Below, piece after piece: positions 1-8,292 of a stretch of DNA of 64,000 bases. Every line of letters begins with the position of its first letter. Within the stretch, counting starts at the first letter, position 1. The DNA is from Lentihominibacter butyricus (GTDB taxonomy: Bacteria; Bacillota; Clostridia; Peptostreptococcales; Anaerovoracaceae): assembly GCF_025567305.1 (NCBI RefSeq), contig NZ_JAOQJP010000003.1, positions 62,001 to 126,000 on the forward strand. Reading direction: 5' to 3'. The position numbers and the translations under genes were made by a program. The notes below the pieces were generated by a model, which saw only the letters and a program-made list of their open reading frames with translations, did no database searches and was not told the origin of the DNA.

Positions 1-49
1 AGATAATGTGACATGATGCAAAAAACCGCACATATCAATGCAATGTATA

Positions 50-93
50 AAAGCTTGCCAGTACACCATAATAGGTGTTAGCAAGCTTTATTA
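50..93. terminator. Rho-independent terminator, probably bidirectional
   Basis: The arms AAAGCTTGC (50-58) and GCAAGCTTT (81-89) pair perfectly, with an inner TACACC/GGTGTTA pairing. T-rich sequence follows on the plus strand and TTTT on the minus strand. It lies just downstream of the minus-strand lipoprotein gene and probably ends that transcript. Confidence 0.6.
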
Positions 94-134
94 TTTACAC
101 ATTTCAAAGATATGAATATAATCCATGAAATAAA

Positions 135-695
135 TTAATTCTTCTGGAATGTAATGACTTGATCAATTTCATTATCTTCGTACTGCAAAGAACTATCCTC
201 CATCAGATATAAAATTCTTTCTTCTCCATTTTCATTCGACATCGTAACGATCATCTGCTCATTATCAACAGCATACGTACCGTTTTCTATTCCATTTTCA
301 GAAGAAATATCATTAACCACATACTGCATAATAAGGTCCACCAGATTTTCCGTACTGAATCCCACTATTGCACTTACATATGGTTCTACACATTTTCCTA
401 CCGCTGCTGCAAATTCACCTATATCAATTCTATAGATATATGTACCATTTTCGTAAAAAGAAACACTCACATCACAATACTCGGGTTCCGGAAATATATT
501 TACCCCTAATTCAGATTCCAGTTCTTTGTACATTATATCTGCAACATCCACCTGTCCACTCCATTCTCCCAGCACATAATTGGACAAAGGCTCTTTTCCA
601 TTATCAATTCCAACACTATTACTACTGCAGCTGCCTAAACAGAATATGATCATTAACAACAATATTGCATAAACACAGCGTTTTATTTTATTCAT
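135..695 (-). CDS. Putative lipoprotein of unknown function
   Basis: This 186-residue protein starts with a positively charged tip, a hydrophobic stretch and a lipobox ending in LGSC (Cys about residue 22). That points to export and lipid anchoring on the outer face of the membrane. The remaining 165 residues are acidic and rich in Glu, Tyr and Ile; one segment reads like a beta-strand-rich domain with an ENGTYIYRI motif, as in small clostridial lipoproteins. I do not recognise a family. It lies 17 bases downstream of a membrane-protein gene on the same strand, so the two may be co-transcribed. The region is AT-richer than the DNA from 1.7 kb onward. Confidence 0.7.
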   Translation of the reverse strand: MNKIKRCVYAILLLMIIFCLGSCSSNSVGIDNGKEPLSNYVLGEWSGQVDVADIMYKELESELGVNIFPEPEYCDVSVSFYENGTYIYRIDIGEFAAAVGKCVEPYVSAIVGFSTENLVDLIMQYVVNDISSENGIENGTYAVDNEQMIVTMSNENGEERILYLMEDSSLQYEDNEIDQVITFQKN

Positions 696-712
696 AACTT
701 TTTACATTTTCC

Positions 713-1159
713 TCATTCGCGATGGCTTACCTGCTTTTTTGCAATAAATCCTCCTGCTGCCGCCACTGCAAAAGCCAGCAGCATGATCCACCATCCTGAG
801 CCAAACTGTAAAAATCCCATTACAATAGAACTTCCTACTGTTCCATTCAAATAATGCTTTATTACCATTTCCGGTAAAAATCGAGCCAGAAGCGTTAAAA
901 GCAGCCCTGCTAAAGCAAAAGCTATTACATACTCCTCATTTAAAACTATGACAGCGATTGCCATAATCAGCGCAAATAAAAGCAATATAACATATGCCAT
1001 GAGTTCCGGTGAACTTACATTCACATCATTCATTCCAAAAAATATATCTACTATAGATATCTGATAATAATCTTCAACAATAAATGGCAAAAACATTGCG
1101 ATGATTGCCAACAATCCACAACCCTTTATACCAATTTCTCTGTAACTTAAATACTTCAT
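713..1159 (-). CDS. Small multi-pass membrane protein of unknown function
   Basis: From the ATG at 1159 the protein is 148 residues; AGGAGA lies 6 bases upstream, which favours this start over a more upstream ATG at 1243. Hydrophobic segments fall near residues 10-30, 50-70, 73-95 and 120-140, giving about four membrane passes, followed by a short basic tail. No family is recognised. It shares strand and spacing with the lipoprotein gene downstream and may form a small envelope operon with it. A divergently transcribed XRE regulator lies about 130 bases upstream. Confidence 0.65.
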   Translation of the reverse strand: MKYLSYREIGIKGCGLLAIIAMFLPFIVEDYYQISIVDIFFGMNDVNVSSPELMAYVILLLFALIMAIAVIVLNEEYVIAFALAGLLLTLLARFLPEMVIKHYLNGTVGSSIVMGFLQFGSGWWIMLLAFAVAAAGGFIAKKQVSHRE

Positions 1160-1292
1160 TTTTCTTCTCCTGTCATTTATTTTCATGCTACCATTTGGTC
1201 TCTTTTCTGCATCATTATACCACCAAATGATAGCATTAGTCAATGAACAATCATCTGTTTATAGAGTATTTAACATAAAAGAATGGAGTGCC

Positions 1293-1523
1293 ATGTACTT
1301 TAAAAGAATAGAAGATTTAAGAATCGATCACGATTATACACAAAAACAGGTAGCGCAGCGCTTGAATATAGCCCGAGAAGTCTATCGAAGATATGAAAAA
1401 GGCACTCGTTCAATTCCTGTAGACTGTCTCATCAAACTAGCCGAGCTTTATGATACCAGCGTCGATTATATTCTTGATCTGACAAACGTAAAAAAGCACT
1501 ATCCTCGAACTCCTTCAAAATAA
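1293..1523 (+). CDS. Small XRE-family (Cro/CI-type) transcriptional regulator
   Basis: The ATG at 1293 follows a GGAGTG ribosome site and gives 76 residues. Residues 1-60 form a complete HTH_3 fold: RIEDLRIDHDYTQKQVAQRL (helices 1-2), then the recognition helix region REVYRRYEKGTRSIP, then LIKLAELYDTSVDYIL, which is typical of the fold's closing helices. It is essentially a bare DNA-binding domain. It is divergent from the lipoprotein/membrane protein pair, so it may control them or itself; no operator was identified. Confidence 0.8.
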   Translation: MYFKRIEDLRIDHDYTQKQVAQRLNIAREVYRRYEKGTRSIPVDCLIKLAELYDTSVDYILDLTNVKKHYPRTPSK

Positions 1524-1605
1524 TCCAGAGTATTTTCACTTACATTACATTCGATAAAAATTGCAGCATTTTTTATATTGCAAAAAATGGCAGCCGCAGA
1601 AATGA

Positions 1606-1635
1606 TTTTCACCACATGCTGTCCTTTGTTATAAT
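1606..1635 (+). promoter_or_regulatory. Probable sigma-70-type promoter for the DUF6873 gene
   Basis: TTTTCA (1606-1611) and a perfect TATAAT (1630-1635) are separated by 18 bases. The predicted start site lies about 35 bases before the ATG at 1678. Confidence 0.5.
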
Positions 1636-1677
1636 ACTGTCTGAAAACCGCCCCCATCGAGCGAAAGGAGCAAGAAC

Positions 1678-2376
1678 ATGCCCGACAAAGAAAATATATC
1701 CGAAAAAAAAGTATATCTGTCATCTCTTGTCTGTGAGCCGCTTGTCAGCTATCTCAAGGCTCAGGGTTTTTCACCTGTGCTGCTGGACGGAACAGATTCC
1801 CCGGTATATGAGGAAGTCTCTACTCATGCCGACATACACATGTGTCAGCTCGGGCTATGGGACGGCGTGCGCCTTTTCCACGGAAATACGTCAAAGCTAG
1901 GGCATGATTACCCGGGAAATATCATCTACAATGCAGTCTGCACCGGGAAATATTTTATCCATAACCTTGAATATACCGATCCGGAGCTTCTTGATGCCAC
2001 GGATAACCTCAGCAGAATAAACGTGCCGCAGGGCTACACGCGATGCTGCTGTCTGCCTGTCAATGATTCGTCATTCATAACTTCAGATGAAGGCATCGCA
2101 AAAGCACTCGAAAAAACGGATGCGGACGTTCTGCGCATAAGCAGGGCCAGCATCGCTCTGCCGGGGTTCGATTACGGCTTCATCGGCGGATGCGCAGGGC
2201 ATATCACTGTGAATGGCCGGAAAACTATGATCTTCAACGGAGACCTTAGCGCACATCCCGACTATAAAAAAATCGCAGCCTTCATTGAAGACCGCGATAT
2301 CGACATCTTATTTTTTGAAGATTTTCCGCTGACGGATATAGGCAGCATACTCACCGGCACACCTGTGCACATGTAA
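1678..2376 (+). CDS. DUF6873-like GME-fold protein
   Basis: The protein is 232 residues and starts at an ATG preceded by AAAGGAG. It has no signal peptide or membrane segment and is predicted cytoplasmic. The sequence resembles the clostridial DUF6873 group, which has a guanidino-modifying-enzyme-like (GME) fold; the reaction is not known. Features seen are an early VCEPLVSYL segment, a NLEYTDPEL region, a YTRCCCLP cysteine cluster near residue 123, PGFDYGFIGGCAG near residue 165 (a conserved Cys-containing loop), and FFEDFPLTDIGSI near the C-terminus. It has its own promoter and converges with the deacetylase gene, so context gives little functional information. Confidence 0.65.
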   Translation: MPDKENISEKKVYLSSLVCEPLVSYLKAQGFSPVLLDGTDSPVYEEVSTHADIHMCQLGLWDGVRLFHGNTSKLGHDYPGNIIYNAVCTGKYFIHNLEYTDPELLDATDNLSRINVPQGYTRCCCLPVNDSSFITSDEGIAKALEKTDADVLRISRASIALPGFDYGFIGGCAGHITVNGRKTMIFNGDLSAHPDYKKIAAFIEDRDIDILFFEDFPLTDIGSILTGTPVHM

Positions 2377-2494
2377 AACTGCTGCATACGGTGCGCTTTG
2401 CACTGCATCGCATCATTATTCACTGATGGGGGGGCTCCATCGTGCCTGAACCGTTCCTGACTTTCCCTGATCAGAATACCTTCTCTAAAAGCTT

Positions 2495-3745
2495 CTAAGG
2501 ACTAACTCTGTCCTGAAATCCCGCGAGGCTCTGTCCCATGCTCATTCTCACTCTCGGAAGCAGCAGCGGATCATCGCCCGGTTCCGCCTTGCCGTACTCA
2601 GTAGTCACTGCGCACAGGAAGCCTGCCTTTTCCACCATGCTCCTGCTCCTCTCATTGTAATCTCCGAACGGATATGCAAATGCATCACTGCTGCCGCACA
2701 CCTCTATAGAACGCTTAAGATCAGCAAGACCGTCTTCCTCTGAAATCGCAGTGAAAATACCGCCGTGTCCGATATTTCCGCCGCCTCTGTGCATATTGTC
2801 GGAATGCGACTCATAGATCACATAATCGCTCTGATACTGCGCGATCTTTTCCTCTCCATTGTATGAAGTTATCATGAAGCACGTAGCCGGGGTCTTGCAC
2901 TTTTCCAGCACCGGTATCCCGTTTTCCAGGAAGCTCACGGCACCGTCGTCAAAGCAGAGTACTATGCTCTTGTCGGGAAGCAGCAGCTTGCCGTCGACGT
3001 AATCGCGCACTTCTTTCCACGTCGGATAGTAATACCCTTCTTCATTGAGCCAGTTAAGCTCCTCCTCAAGATCCTGCATCGATATATAGTTGCCGAATCG
3101 CTGATTCAGATCATCCGGTGGATCATTTTCATCATAAACGTAGTGATACATGCAGATAGGAAGTCCCGGTGCGCCGTAATCCGTATTGGCTGCGACCTCA
3201 ACCTCTCTCGTCACTCTCGTGGTATTTCCATTGTCATCGCTCACCGTATAGCTCACGGTATTCGTGCCGGCTTTTCTGATATCGCTGCCTTCCACCTTCA
3301 CCTTGTCCGTTATGTCTTTGCCGTTCTCATCGGTCGCCTTGTAGCCCGGCTCATCGAACTTGTCACCGAGTTTCAGACCGTCTATCTTCTCCGATCCCTT
3401 GAGGGCGATCTCCGGATTCATCTTATCCAGAACCGTTACCTTCCTCACAGCCTTCAGATCTTCGACGCTGTATTTCAGTTCGTACGTTCCCGGTTTTGAA
3501 GTGTCCACCTCTCCGGTCACCTTGACCTTGTCCGACACATCCCTGCCGTCAACGACCGCCTCAACTCCCTGATCCTCGTACACCGCATTGAGTCCTACCG
3601 TCATCTCCTCGTCGCCCTTGAGCTTCATCGAAAAATTCGACGAATAGAACGTCATCACTATCGCTGCGATGCCGACAACGATTATCGCCAGCACCAGCAC
3701 TATCAGCAGTATTTTCCTGCTTCCTGATTTACTCATCTGATACAC
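2495..3745 (-). CDS. Membrane-anchored polysaccharide deacetylase with tandem Ig-like domains
   Basis: The protein is 416 residues. An N-terminal signal anchor (about residues 10-33) is followed by two DUF5011-type Ig-like repeats (about 40-108 and 112-185, each ending in Y-x-V-x-D type strands). A NodB-homology deacetylase domain then runs from about residue 195 to the end. The metal-binding Asp-Asp motif is visible in IVLCFDDGAV, and ESHSDNMH and AFAYPFGDYN carry further family motifs. It probably deacetylates peptidoglycan or another cell-surface glycan outside the membrane, with the Ig-like repeats acting as a stalk. GGAG lies 8 bases before a GTG start at 3745; an ATG at 3736 is the alternative. 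It is divergent from the radical SAM gene. Confidence 0.85.
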   Translation of the reverse strand: MYQMSKSGSRKILLIVLVLAIIVVGIAAIVMTFYSSNFSMKLKGDEEMTVGLNAVYEDQGVEAVVDGRDVSDKVKVTGEVDTSKPGTYELKYSVEDLKAVRKVTVLDKMNPEIALKGSEKIDGLKLGDKFDEPGYKATDENGKDITDKVKVEGSDIRKAGTNTVSYTVSDDNGNTTRVTREVEVAANTDYGAPGLPICMYHYVYDENDPPDDLNQRFGNYISMQDLEEELNWLNEEGYYYPTWKEVRDYVDGKLLLPDKSIVLCFDDGAVSFLENGIPVLEKCKTPATCFMITSYNGEEKIAQYQSDYVIYESHSDNMHRGGGNIGHGGIFTAISEEDGLADLKRSIEVCGSSDAFAYPFGDYNERSRSMVEKAGFLCAVTTEYGKAEPGDDPLLLPRVRMSMGQSLAGFQDRVSP

Positions 3746-3792
3746 CCATTCTTCTCCATTTAATTTATGCTTTTATTTCAAACTAACATACC

Positions 3793-3798
3793 TATAAT
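3793..3798 (+). promoter_or_regulatory. Probable -10 box of the radical SAM gene
   Basis: A perfect TATAAT lies 27 bases before the ATG at 3825. No good -35 hexamer is seen. The implied leader is very short and has no clear ribosome site, so translation may be leaderless-like. Confidence 0.35.
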
Positions 3799-3824
3799 AC
3801 CATGTTTGTGATAGAATGTTAACT

Positions 3825-4868
3825 ATGAAAAAGCATGCAATAATACCCGTCTTTATACCGCACAAAGGCTGCCCGAACGACTGCGTTTTCTGCAATCAGA
3901 AGGCGATCACCGCTAGGACCGCGGATATAAAGCCGGAAGACGTGAAAAAACTGATAGACGATTACCTGCCGACTCTGCAGGGGCGCGACCTGGAAACGAT
4001 AGAAGTGGCTTTTTTCGGAGGAAGCTTCACCGGGATCCCGCTCGAGGAGCAGTCGGCATTTCTCGAAGTCGCCGCAGATTACAAGGCGCGCGGGCTGATC
4101 GACAAGATACACATGTCCACGAGACCTGACTACATCGATGAGACGATACTCGACAATCTGAAAAAATACGATGCGGATATCATCGAGCTCGGCGTGCAGT
4201 CTTTCCACCCGGAAGTGCTGAAAGCATCCAACCGCGGCCACAGCGCAGAAGATGTGTACAAGGCCTGCGATCTCATCAAGTCATACGGCTTTGAGCTCGG
4301 CATACAGCTCATGATCGGACTGCCGGAGGACAGCCTGAAGCGCTGTCTCTATTCGGCAAGAGAGACCGTAAAGATCGCACCGTCTGTCGCAAGGCTGTAC
4401 CCTACCATCGTCCTGAACGACACTGAACTTCTCAGGATGTACCAGCGTGGCGAGTATTCTCCGCTGACCACTGATGAAGCTGTCGCGATAACAAAGGAAA
4501 TGTACCGCATCCTCGATGATGCCGGGATCAACATAATACGCGTGGGGCTCAAAAGCACCGACCTGATCACCGAAGGCGGCGAGATCCGCGGCCATACTTT
4601 CCATCCGGCATTCAGACAGCTCGTCGAGGGAGAGCTTGCAAAGGAGCAGCTTGAAGAGCAGCTCACAGAGCTGCTGCAGAGGTCTGCGGAAAGTCCGGAA
4701 GTCCATGAACGCTTTGAATTCCGCAGCAGCGGCAACTCGTTTTCCAATATGGTCGGAAACAGCAGACGCAACAAGAACTACTTTGCAGAAAAGTATCCGG
4801 ATCTTCGTATAAAATATAAAGTTGATCATTCTCTTGCTGACGGCCGCTATATTGTGGTAAAATCGTAA
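3825..4868 (+). CDS. Radical SAM protein related to Elp3 (COG1243), lacking the acetyltransferase domain
   Basis: The protein is 347 residues from the ATG at 3825. The second ATG is chosen because MKKHAIIPVFIPHKGCPNDC aligns with the family start. The radical SAM cluster motif CPNDCVFC (CxxxCxxC) is near residue 17. GGSFTGIP is the SAM-binding glycine motif, and later STRPD, GVQSFHP and QLMIGLPED segments are typical of Elp3-like proteins. True Elp3 proteins have a GNAT domain after about residue 350; this one stops there, like the many short clostridial relatives whose substrate is unknown. It is followed by the ACT and PFL genes. Confidence 0.85.
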   Translation: MKKHAIIPVFIPHKGCPNDCVFCNQKAITARTADIKPEDVKKLIDDYLPTLQGRDLETIEVAFFGGSFTGIPLEEQSAFLEVAADYKARGLIDKIHMSTRPDYIDETILDNLKKYDADIIELGVQSFHPEVLKASNRGHSAEDVYKACDLIKSYGFELGIQLMIGLPEDSLKRCLYSARETVKIAPSVARLYPTIVLNDTELLRMYQRGEYSPLTTDEAVAITKEMYRILDDAGINIIRVGLKSTDLITEGGEIRGHTFHPAFRQLVEGELAKEQLEEQLTELLQRSAESPEVHERFEFRSSGNSFSNMVGNSRRNKNYFAEKYPDLRIKYKVDHSLADGRYIVVKS

Positions 4869-4917
4869 ATTAAGAATAAGCACCGGCGCCGCCGGTTTAT
4901 AGATACAGGAGGTCAAA

Positions 4918-5181
4918 ATGAAAGCAGTTATTACGGTAATAGGAAAAGATATGGTCGGCATACTGGCCAAAGTGAGCACGACATGCGCTGAAGCGAATGC
5001 AAACGTATCAGAAGTGACTCAGTCGATACTGGACGAATACTTCGCAATGATAATGCTCGTTGAAATAGATAAGATGAACTGTACGCTGGACGAACTCAAA
5101 AACAGAATCGAAAAGATCGTCCCTACAATGACAGTCCATGTGATGCATGAAGACATTTTCAATTCAATGCACAGGATCTAG
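4918..5181 (+). CDS. ACT-domain protein (UPF0237 family)
   Basis: The protein is 87 residues and consists of a single ACT domain with the beta-alpha-beta start KAVITVIGKDMVGILAKVST. ACT domains bind amino acids and act as small-molecule switches; this stand-alone family resembles the gly operon regulator GcvR. An AGGAGG ribosome site precedes the ATG, and a small ACCGGC/GCCGGT hairpin (about 4879-4896) lies in the leader. The PFL-family gene follows 28 bases downstream. The ACT-PFL pair recurs in Firmicutes, which suggests joint function, but the ligand is not known. Confidence 0.9.
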   Translation: MKAVITVIGKDMVGILAKVSTTCAEANANVSEVTQSILDEYFAMIMLVEIDKMNCTLDELKNRIEKIVPTMTVHVMHEDIFNSMHRI

Positions 5182-5209
5182 CACATCATCACACAGGAGG
5201 TAAACAGAC

Positions 5210-6568
5210 ATGCTCAACACCAAGGATATCATGGAAACCATAACCATGATACAGGACGAACACCTTGACATAAGAACGATAACTATGGGTATATCGCTCA
5301 TGGACTGCTGTGACAGCGATATCGACGTCTCATGCAGGAAGGTCTACGACAAGATATACAGACTCGCTAAGGATCTCGTAAAGACAGGCGAGGAAATAGA
5401 AAAGAAATACGGTATCCCTATCGTCAACAAAAGGATATCGGTGACGCCTATCTCTCTGCTCGTTGCCGTATCAGGCGGAGATCCTGTAAAATACGCGAAG
5501 ACTCTCGACAAGGTCGCAAAGGCGATCGGCGTGAATTTCATAGGCGGATATTCGGCGCTTGTCCACAAAGGATTCGCTGCGGGAGACAGAGAACTCATCG
5601 AATCGATACCGAGAGCTCTCGCTGAAACCGATTTCGTATGCTCATCGGTGAATATCGGCTCGACAAAATCCGGTATCAACATGGATGCCGTGAAGATGAT
5701 GGGCGGCATCGTGAAGGAAGCGTCGGAGCTTACGAGCGACAGACAGTGCATCGGCGCTGCAAAGCTCGTGGTATTCTGCAACGCGCCTGAGGACAACCCG
5801 TTCATGGCCGGAGCTTTCCACGGCATAGGCGAGCCTGACTGCGTTATCAACGTAGGCGTATCAGGACCCGGAGTTGTCAGAGCAGCTCTCGCAAAGATGC
5901 CGAAGGATGCGCCGCTCTCAGAAGTCGCTGACCTGATAAAGAAGACTGCATTCAAGATCACGAGAATGGGGCAGCTCGTCGGAAGCGAAGCTTCTGCAAA
6001 GCTCGGAGTTCCGTTCGGTATCATCGATCTGTCGCTCGCACCTACACCTGCTGTCGGTGACTCCGTGGCATACATACTCGAAGAGATCGGTCTCGAGCAG
6101 TGTGGCACACACGGCACTACAGCAGCTCTGGCTATGCTTAACGATGCTGTAAAGAAAGGCGGAGTCATGGCGTCTTCGAACGTCGGCGGACTTTCCGGAG
6201 CTTTCATTCCTGTATCCGAGGACGCAGGCATGATCAGCGCCGCAGAATCCGGCACGCTTTCGATCGAAAAGCTCGAAGCGATGACCGCCGTATGCTCAGT
6301 AGGACTCGATATGATCGTCCTGCCCGGCGATACTCCGCAGGAAACGATCTCAGCGATAATCGCTGATGAAGCTGCGATCGGTATGGTCAACTCCAAGACT
6401 ACCGCTGTCAGAGTGATACCTGCCATCGGTCACAAGGAAGGAGAAATGCTCGACTTCGGAGGACTTCTCGGCAAGGGGCCTATCATGAAGATCAATAAAA
6501 AATCCTCTGCTGTGATGATCAACAGAGGAGGTCGCATCCCTGCACCGATGCAGAGCCTCAAAAACTAA
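5210..6568 (+). CDS. PFL-family protein (DUF711/UPF0210)
   Basis: The protein is 452 residues, full length for the UPF0210/DUF711 family, which has a pyruvate-formate-lyase-like barrel fold. It is predicted cytoplasmic. The glycine-rich segments GVSGPGVVRAAL, SSNVGGLSGAFIPVSEDAGM and GGRIPAPMQSLKN are characteristic of the family. No catalytic activity is established for the family as far as I know, and the glycyl-radical motif of real PFL is absent. An AGGAGG site precedes the start. It is the second gene of the ACT-PFL operon and ends before a strong terminator. Confidence 0.9.
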   Translation: MLNTKDIMETITMIQDEHLDIRTITMGISLMDCCDSDIDVSCRKVYDKIYRLAKDLVKTGEEIEKKYGIPIVNKRISVTPISLLVAVSGGDPVKYAKTLDKVAKAIGVNFIGGYSALVHKGFAAGDRELIESIPRALAETDFVCSSVNIGSTKSGINMDAVKMMGGIVKEASELTSDRQCIGAAKLVVFCNAPEDNPFMAGAFHGIGEPDCVINVGVSGPGVVRAALAKMPKDAPLSEVADLIKKTAFKITRMGQLVGSEASAKLGVPFGIIDLSLAPTPAVGDSVAYILEEIGLEQCGTHGTTAALAMLNDAVKKGGVMASSNVGGLSGAFIPVSEDAGMISAAESGTLSIEKLEAMTAVCSVGLDMIVLPGDTPQETISAIIADEAAIGMVNSKTTAVRVIPAIGHKEGEMLDFGGLLGKGPIMKINKKSSAVMINRGGRIPAPMQSLKN

Positions 6569-6589
6569 GCTTTTCGTTGTATTTTAAAA

Positions 6590-6624
6590 CCCGCCGCTCC
6601 GCTAGTGAGACGGCGGGCTTTTTA
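6590..6624. terminator. Rho-independent terminator of the ACT-PFL operon
   Basis: CCCGCCG (6590-6596) pairs with CGGCGGG (6611-6617), followed by CTTTTTATT on the plus strand. On the minus strand AAAACCCG gives a weaker T-tract, so it may also end the Cys/Gly-rich gene transcript. Confidence 0.8.
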
Positions 6625-6652
6625 TTATCGTTTTACAGCTGCTTCTCACCGC

Positions 6653-6934
6653 TTATCTGCCGCAGCCACAGCCTCCACCGCAGCCTCCGCATGTGTTCGA
6701 AGTGCCGCATGTGTCGGAAGTCCAGGCAGTACCTGAAGTTGTCGAAGTCATTCCTCCGCAGCCGCAGCCTCTGCCGCCTCTTCCTCCGTTGCCGGTTCCT
6801 GTTCCGCCGCCGCATCCGCAGGACGGAACTATGGATCCGCATCTTCCGCCGCGCTGCCACGGCCCTGTAAATTCGCAGTTTTCGCAAGTTATATTAAAAC
6901 CGGTATTACCAGTGTTGCAGTTACAGTTTGCCAT
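6653..6934 (-). CDS. Small Cys/Gly-rich protein
   Basis: From the ATG at 6934 (AGGGGA 8 bases upstream) the protein has 93 residues, of which 14 are Cys and about a third Gly. Residues 1-22 carry paired cysteines (CNC, CENC); residues 35-93 are low-complexity with CGCGGG, CGCGG and a terminal CGGCGGGCGCGR. There is no hydrophobic core, no signal peptide and no leader-peptide cleavage motif I recognise. It could be a metal-binding, disulfide-rich or surface-coat protein; none of these can be shown from sequence. A more upstream ATG (6952) would add MKGDFF but has no ribosome site. A GC-rich, hairpin-prone leader precedes it. Confidence 0.65.
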   Translation of the reverse strand: MANCNCNTGNTGFNITCENCEFTGPWQRGGRCGSIVPSCGCGGGTGTGNGGRGGRGCGCGGMTSTTSGTAWTSDTCGTSNTCGGCGGGCGCGR

Positions 6935-7182
6935 AAAAAAATCCCCTTTCATCTGTCCGCCGGTCAGAGCCCGGTATCAGGATGCACCGTTCCGGTACAC
7001 GTCTGCCGGGCTGCTGCCGGTGCCGGACTGTACCATCAAAGTGTCTCGCAGGCATCTTTTGTATGCTTTATACTATGAAAAGAGATCGTTTTTGGTTCAC
7101 TTCAGTTTTCTTTTTTATAGCTGTTTCCGCCGTCCGCTTATGAGCTGATCCCGCAGCCGTCGAAATCACAAAGCTCGATATC
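6935..7182. other. Intergenic region with a GC-rich structured leader
   Basis: Between the Cys/Gly-rich gene and the microprotein gene, the stretch 6950-7045 is GC-rich, with several overlapping CCGG-containing inverted repeats that would fold in the minus-strand leader of the Cys/Gly-rich gene. No riboswitch class was recognised. The rest shows no gene. Confidence 0.35.
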
Positions 7183-7356
7183 CTAGTCGTCAGTCTTATC
7201 CGTATCGTCTGCTGCGTCATCATCGTCGACCGCATCGTCCGCCGGTTTCGCATTTTTCGCCATCTCAATGAATCTGTCCGACTGGACTTTGTTGACCTTG
7301 AATATGGCAAAAGCAATTACAGCTACTATTATCCCGAGAAGTAAAAGTAATGGCAT
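7183..7356 (-). CDS. 57-residue microprotein: one membrane helix and an acidic tail
   Basis: The ATG at 7356 follows GGGAGG with a 7-base gap, and the frame runs to a TAG at 7183-7185. Residues 1-19 (MPLLLLLGIIVAVIAFAIFK) form one membrane helix. Residues 20-37 are amphipathic and basic, and residues 38-57 contain 12 Asp, ending in DDTDKTDD. The shape is that of a small membrane-bound accessory protein with a cytoplasmic acidic tail. No family is recognised. The PdaA-type deacetylase lies upstream on the same strand, about 70 bases away. Confidence 0.65.
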   Translation of the reverse strand: MPLLLLLGIIVAVIAFAIFKVNKVQSDRFIEMAKNAKPADDAVDDDDAADDTDKTDD

Positions 7357-7427
7357 AGCGTTTTCCTCCCTATATATCCGGATCTTATATGTATTTTACA
7401 ATATCGCACTCGGAATTAACAGCGGTT

Positions 7428-8234
7428 TTATAAATCTTTTACCGTTCCGAAGCTGTATCCCATCTCTTCCCATTCAGTCAGCAGCTCATCCAGTATCTCA
7501 CTGTTAGTCTTCGAGGTGCTGTGCAGCAGCACGATCGCGCCGGGATGCACTCTGGGTATCAGTTTGGAAAAAGCCTCTTCCTTAGTCGGCTGATCCGACT
7601 CGTACCAGTCGACGTAAGCCAGACTCCAGAACACGGTCTTGTATCCCATGTCACTGGCCATTTTGAGATTGGACTCACTGTACTTGCCCTGAGGAGGTCT
7701 GTAGTACTTTTTCATTTTCTTTCCGATCACTTCCCTGTACTTGTCTTCAAGCTCCGTAAGCTCCTTTTCAAAAGCCTCCTTCGTCGATATCGCCGACATG
7801 TCAGGATGCGTGAACGTGTGATTGCCGACTGTATGACCTTCCTCTACCATGCGCTTTACAAGCTCCGGACTCGTCTCGATATAGTTGCCCACCAGAAAGA
7901 ACGCCGCCTTTACATCATGCTTCTTGAGTACATCGAGGATCTTTGCCGTATACCCGTTCTCATATCCGGCATCAAATGTCAGATATATCACTTTCTTATC
8001 GGTTTTCTTCATGTAAAACGCGTCGTATTTCGCCAGGTATTCGACAGTCGCGTTCCCCACAGGCGGCTGCCCCTCCTGCTGGAAGCTCAGCCCCCAGTTC
8101 TCGTCAGCAGAGCCGCTGACTGCCTTTTCCTTTACGATATCCGCACCTGAAAAAACAGCCACAGCAAATACACATGCTGCGGCTATTATTCCTGCCTTTT
8201 TGATCAGACCGTTTTTTCTCACCATGATTATCAT
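7428..8234 (-). CDS. PdaA-like peptidoglycan N-acetylmuramic acid deacetylase
   Basis: The protein is 268 residues from the ATG at 8234, which has GGTGG upstream. An N-terminal membrane segment (about 10-30) directs it outside the cell. The NodB domain carries YLTFDAGYENG, the hallmark of the PdaA branch that makes muramic delta-lactam in spore cortex peptidoglycan. The zinc site HTFTHPDM follows, then YYRPPQGKYS, and a late VLLHS motif supplies the catalytic His. Length and motifs fit PdaA well. A PdaA-type enzyme hints that the organism can sporulate or has a sporulating ancestor; related enzymes exist in non-sporulators. Confidence 0.85.
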   Translation of the reverse strand: MIIMVRKNGLIKKAGIIAAACVFAVAVFSGADIVKEKAVSGSADENWGLSFQQEGQPPVGNATVEYLAKYDAFYMKKTDKKVIYLTFDAGYENGYTAKILDVLKKHDVKAAFFLVGNYIETSPELVKRMVEEGHTVGNHTFTHPDMSAISTKEAFEKELTELEDKYREVIGKKMKKYYRPPQGKYSESNLKMASDMGYKTVFWSLAYVDWYESDQPTKEEAFSKLIPRVHPGAIVLLHSTSKTNSEILDELLTEWEEMGYSFGTVKDL

Positions 8235-8292
8235 AATATCACCACCCGGGATATTATATTTTATCACCGGTGAAAAAATAACATCTGATGCG

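Noticed and set aside
2445..2453. CCTGAACCG as another sigma-54 activator site
   Set aside because: It lies between convergent genes with no -24/-12 promoter nearby; a chance match of this length is expected in 64 kb.
5344..6426. A 360-codon minus-strand frame
   Set aside because: It is the antisense of the well-recognised PFL-family gene and reflects codon bias.
7075..7143. A short plus-strand frame starting MKRDRFWF
   Set aside because: Only 22 codons, no ribosome site and no conserved feature.
6693..7148. A Pro-rich plus-strand frame
   Set aside because: It is the antisense of the Cys/Gly-rich gene; its proline runs come from the reverse complement of Gly codons.
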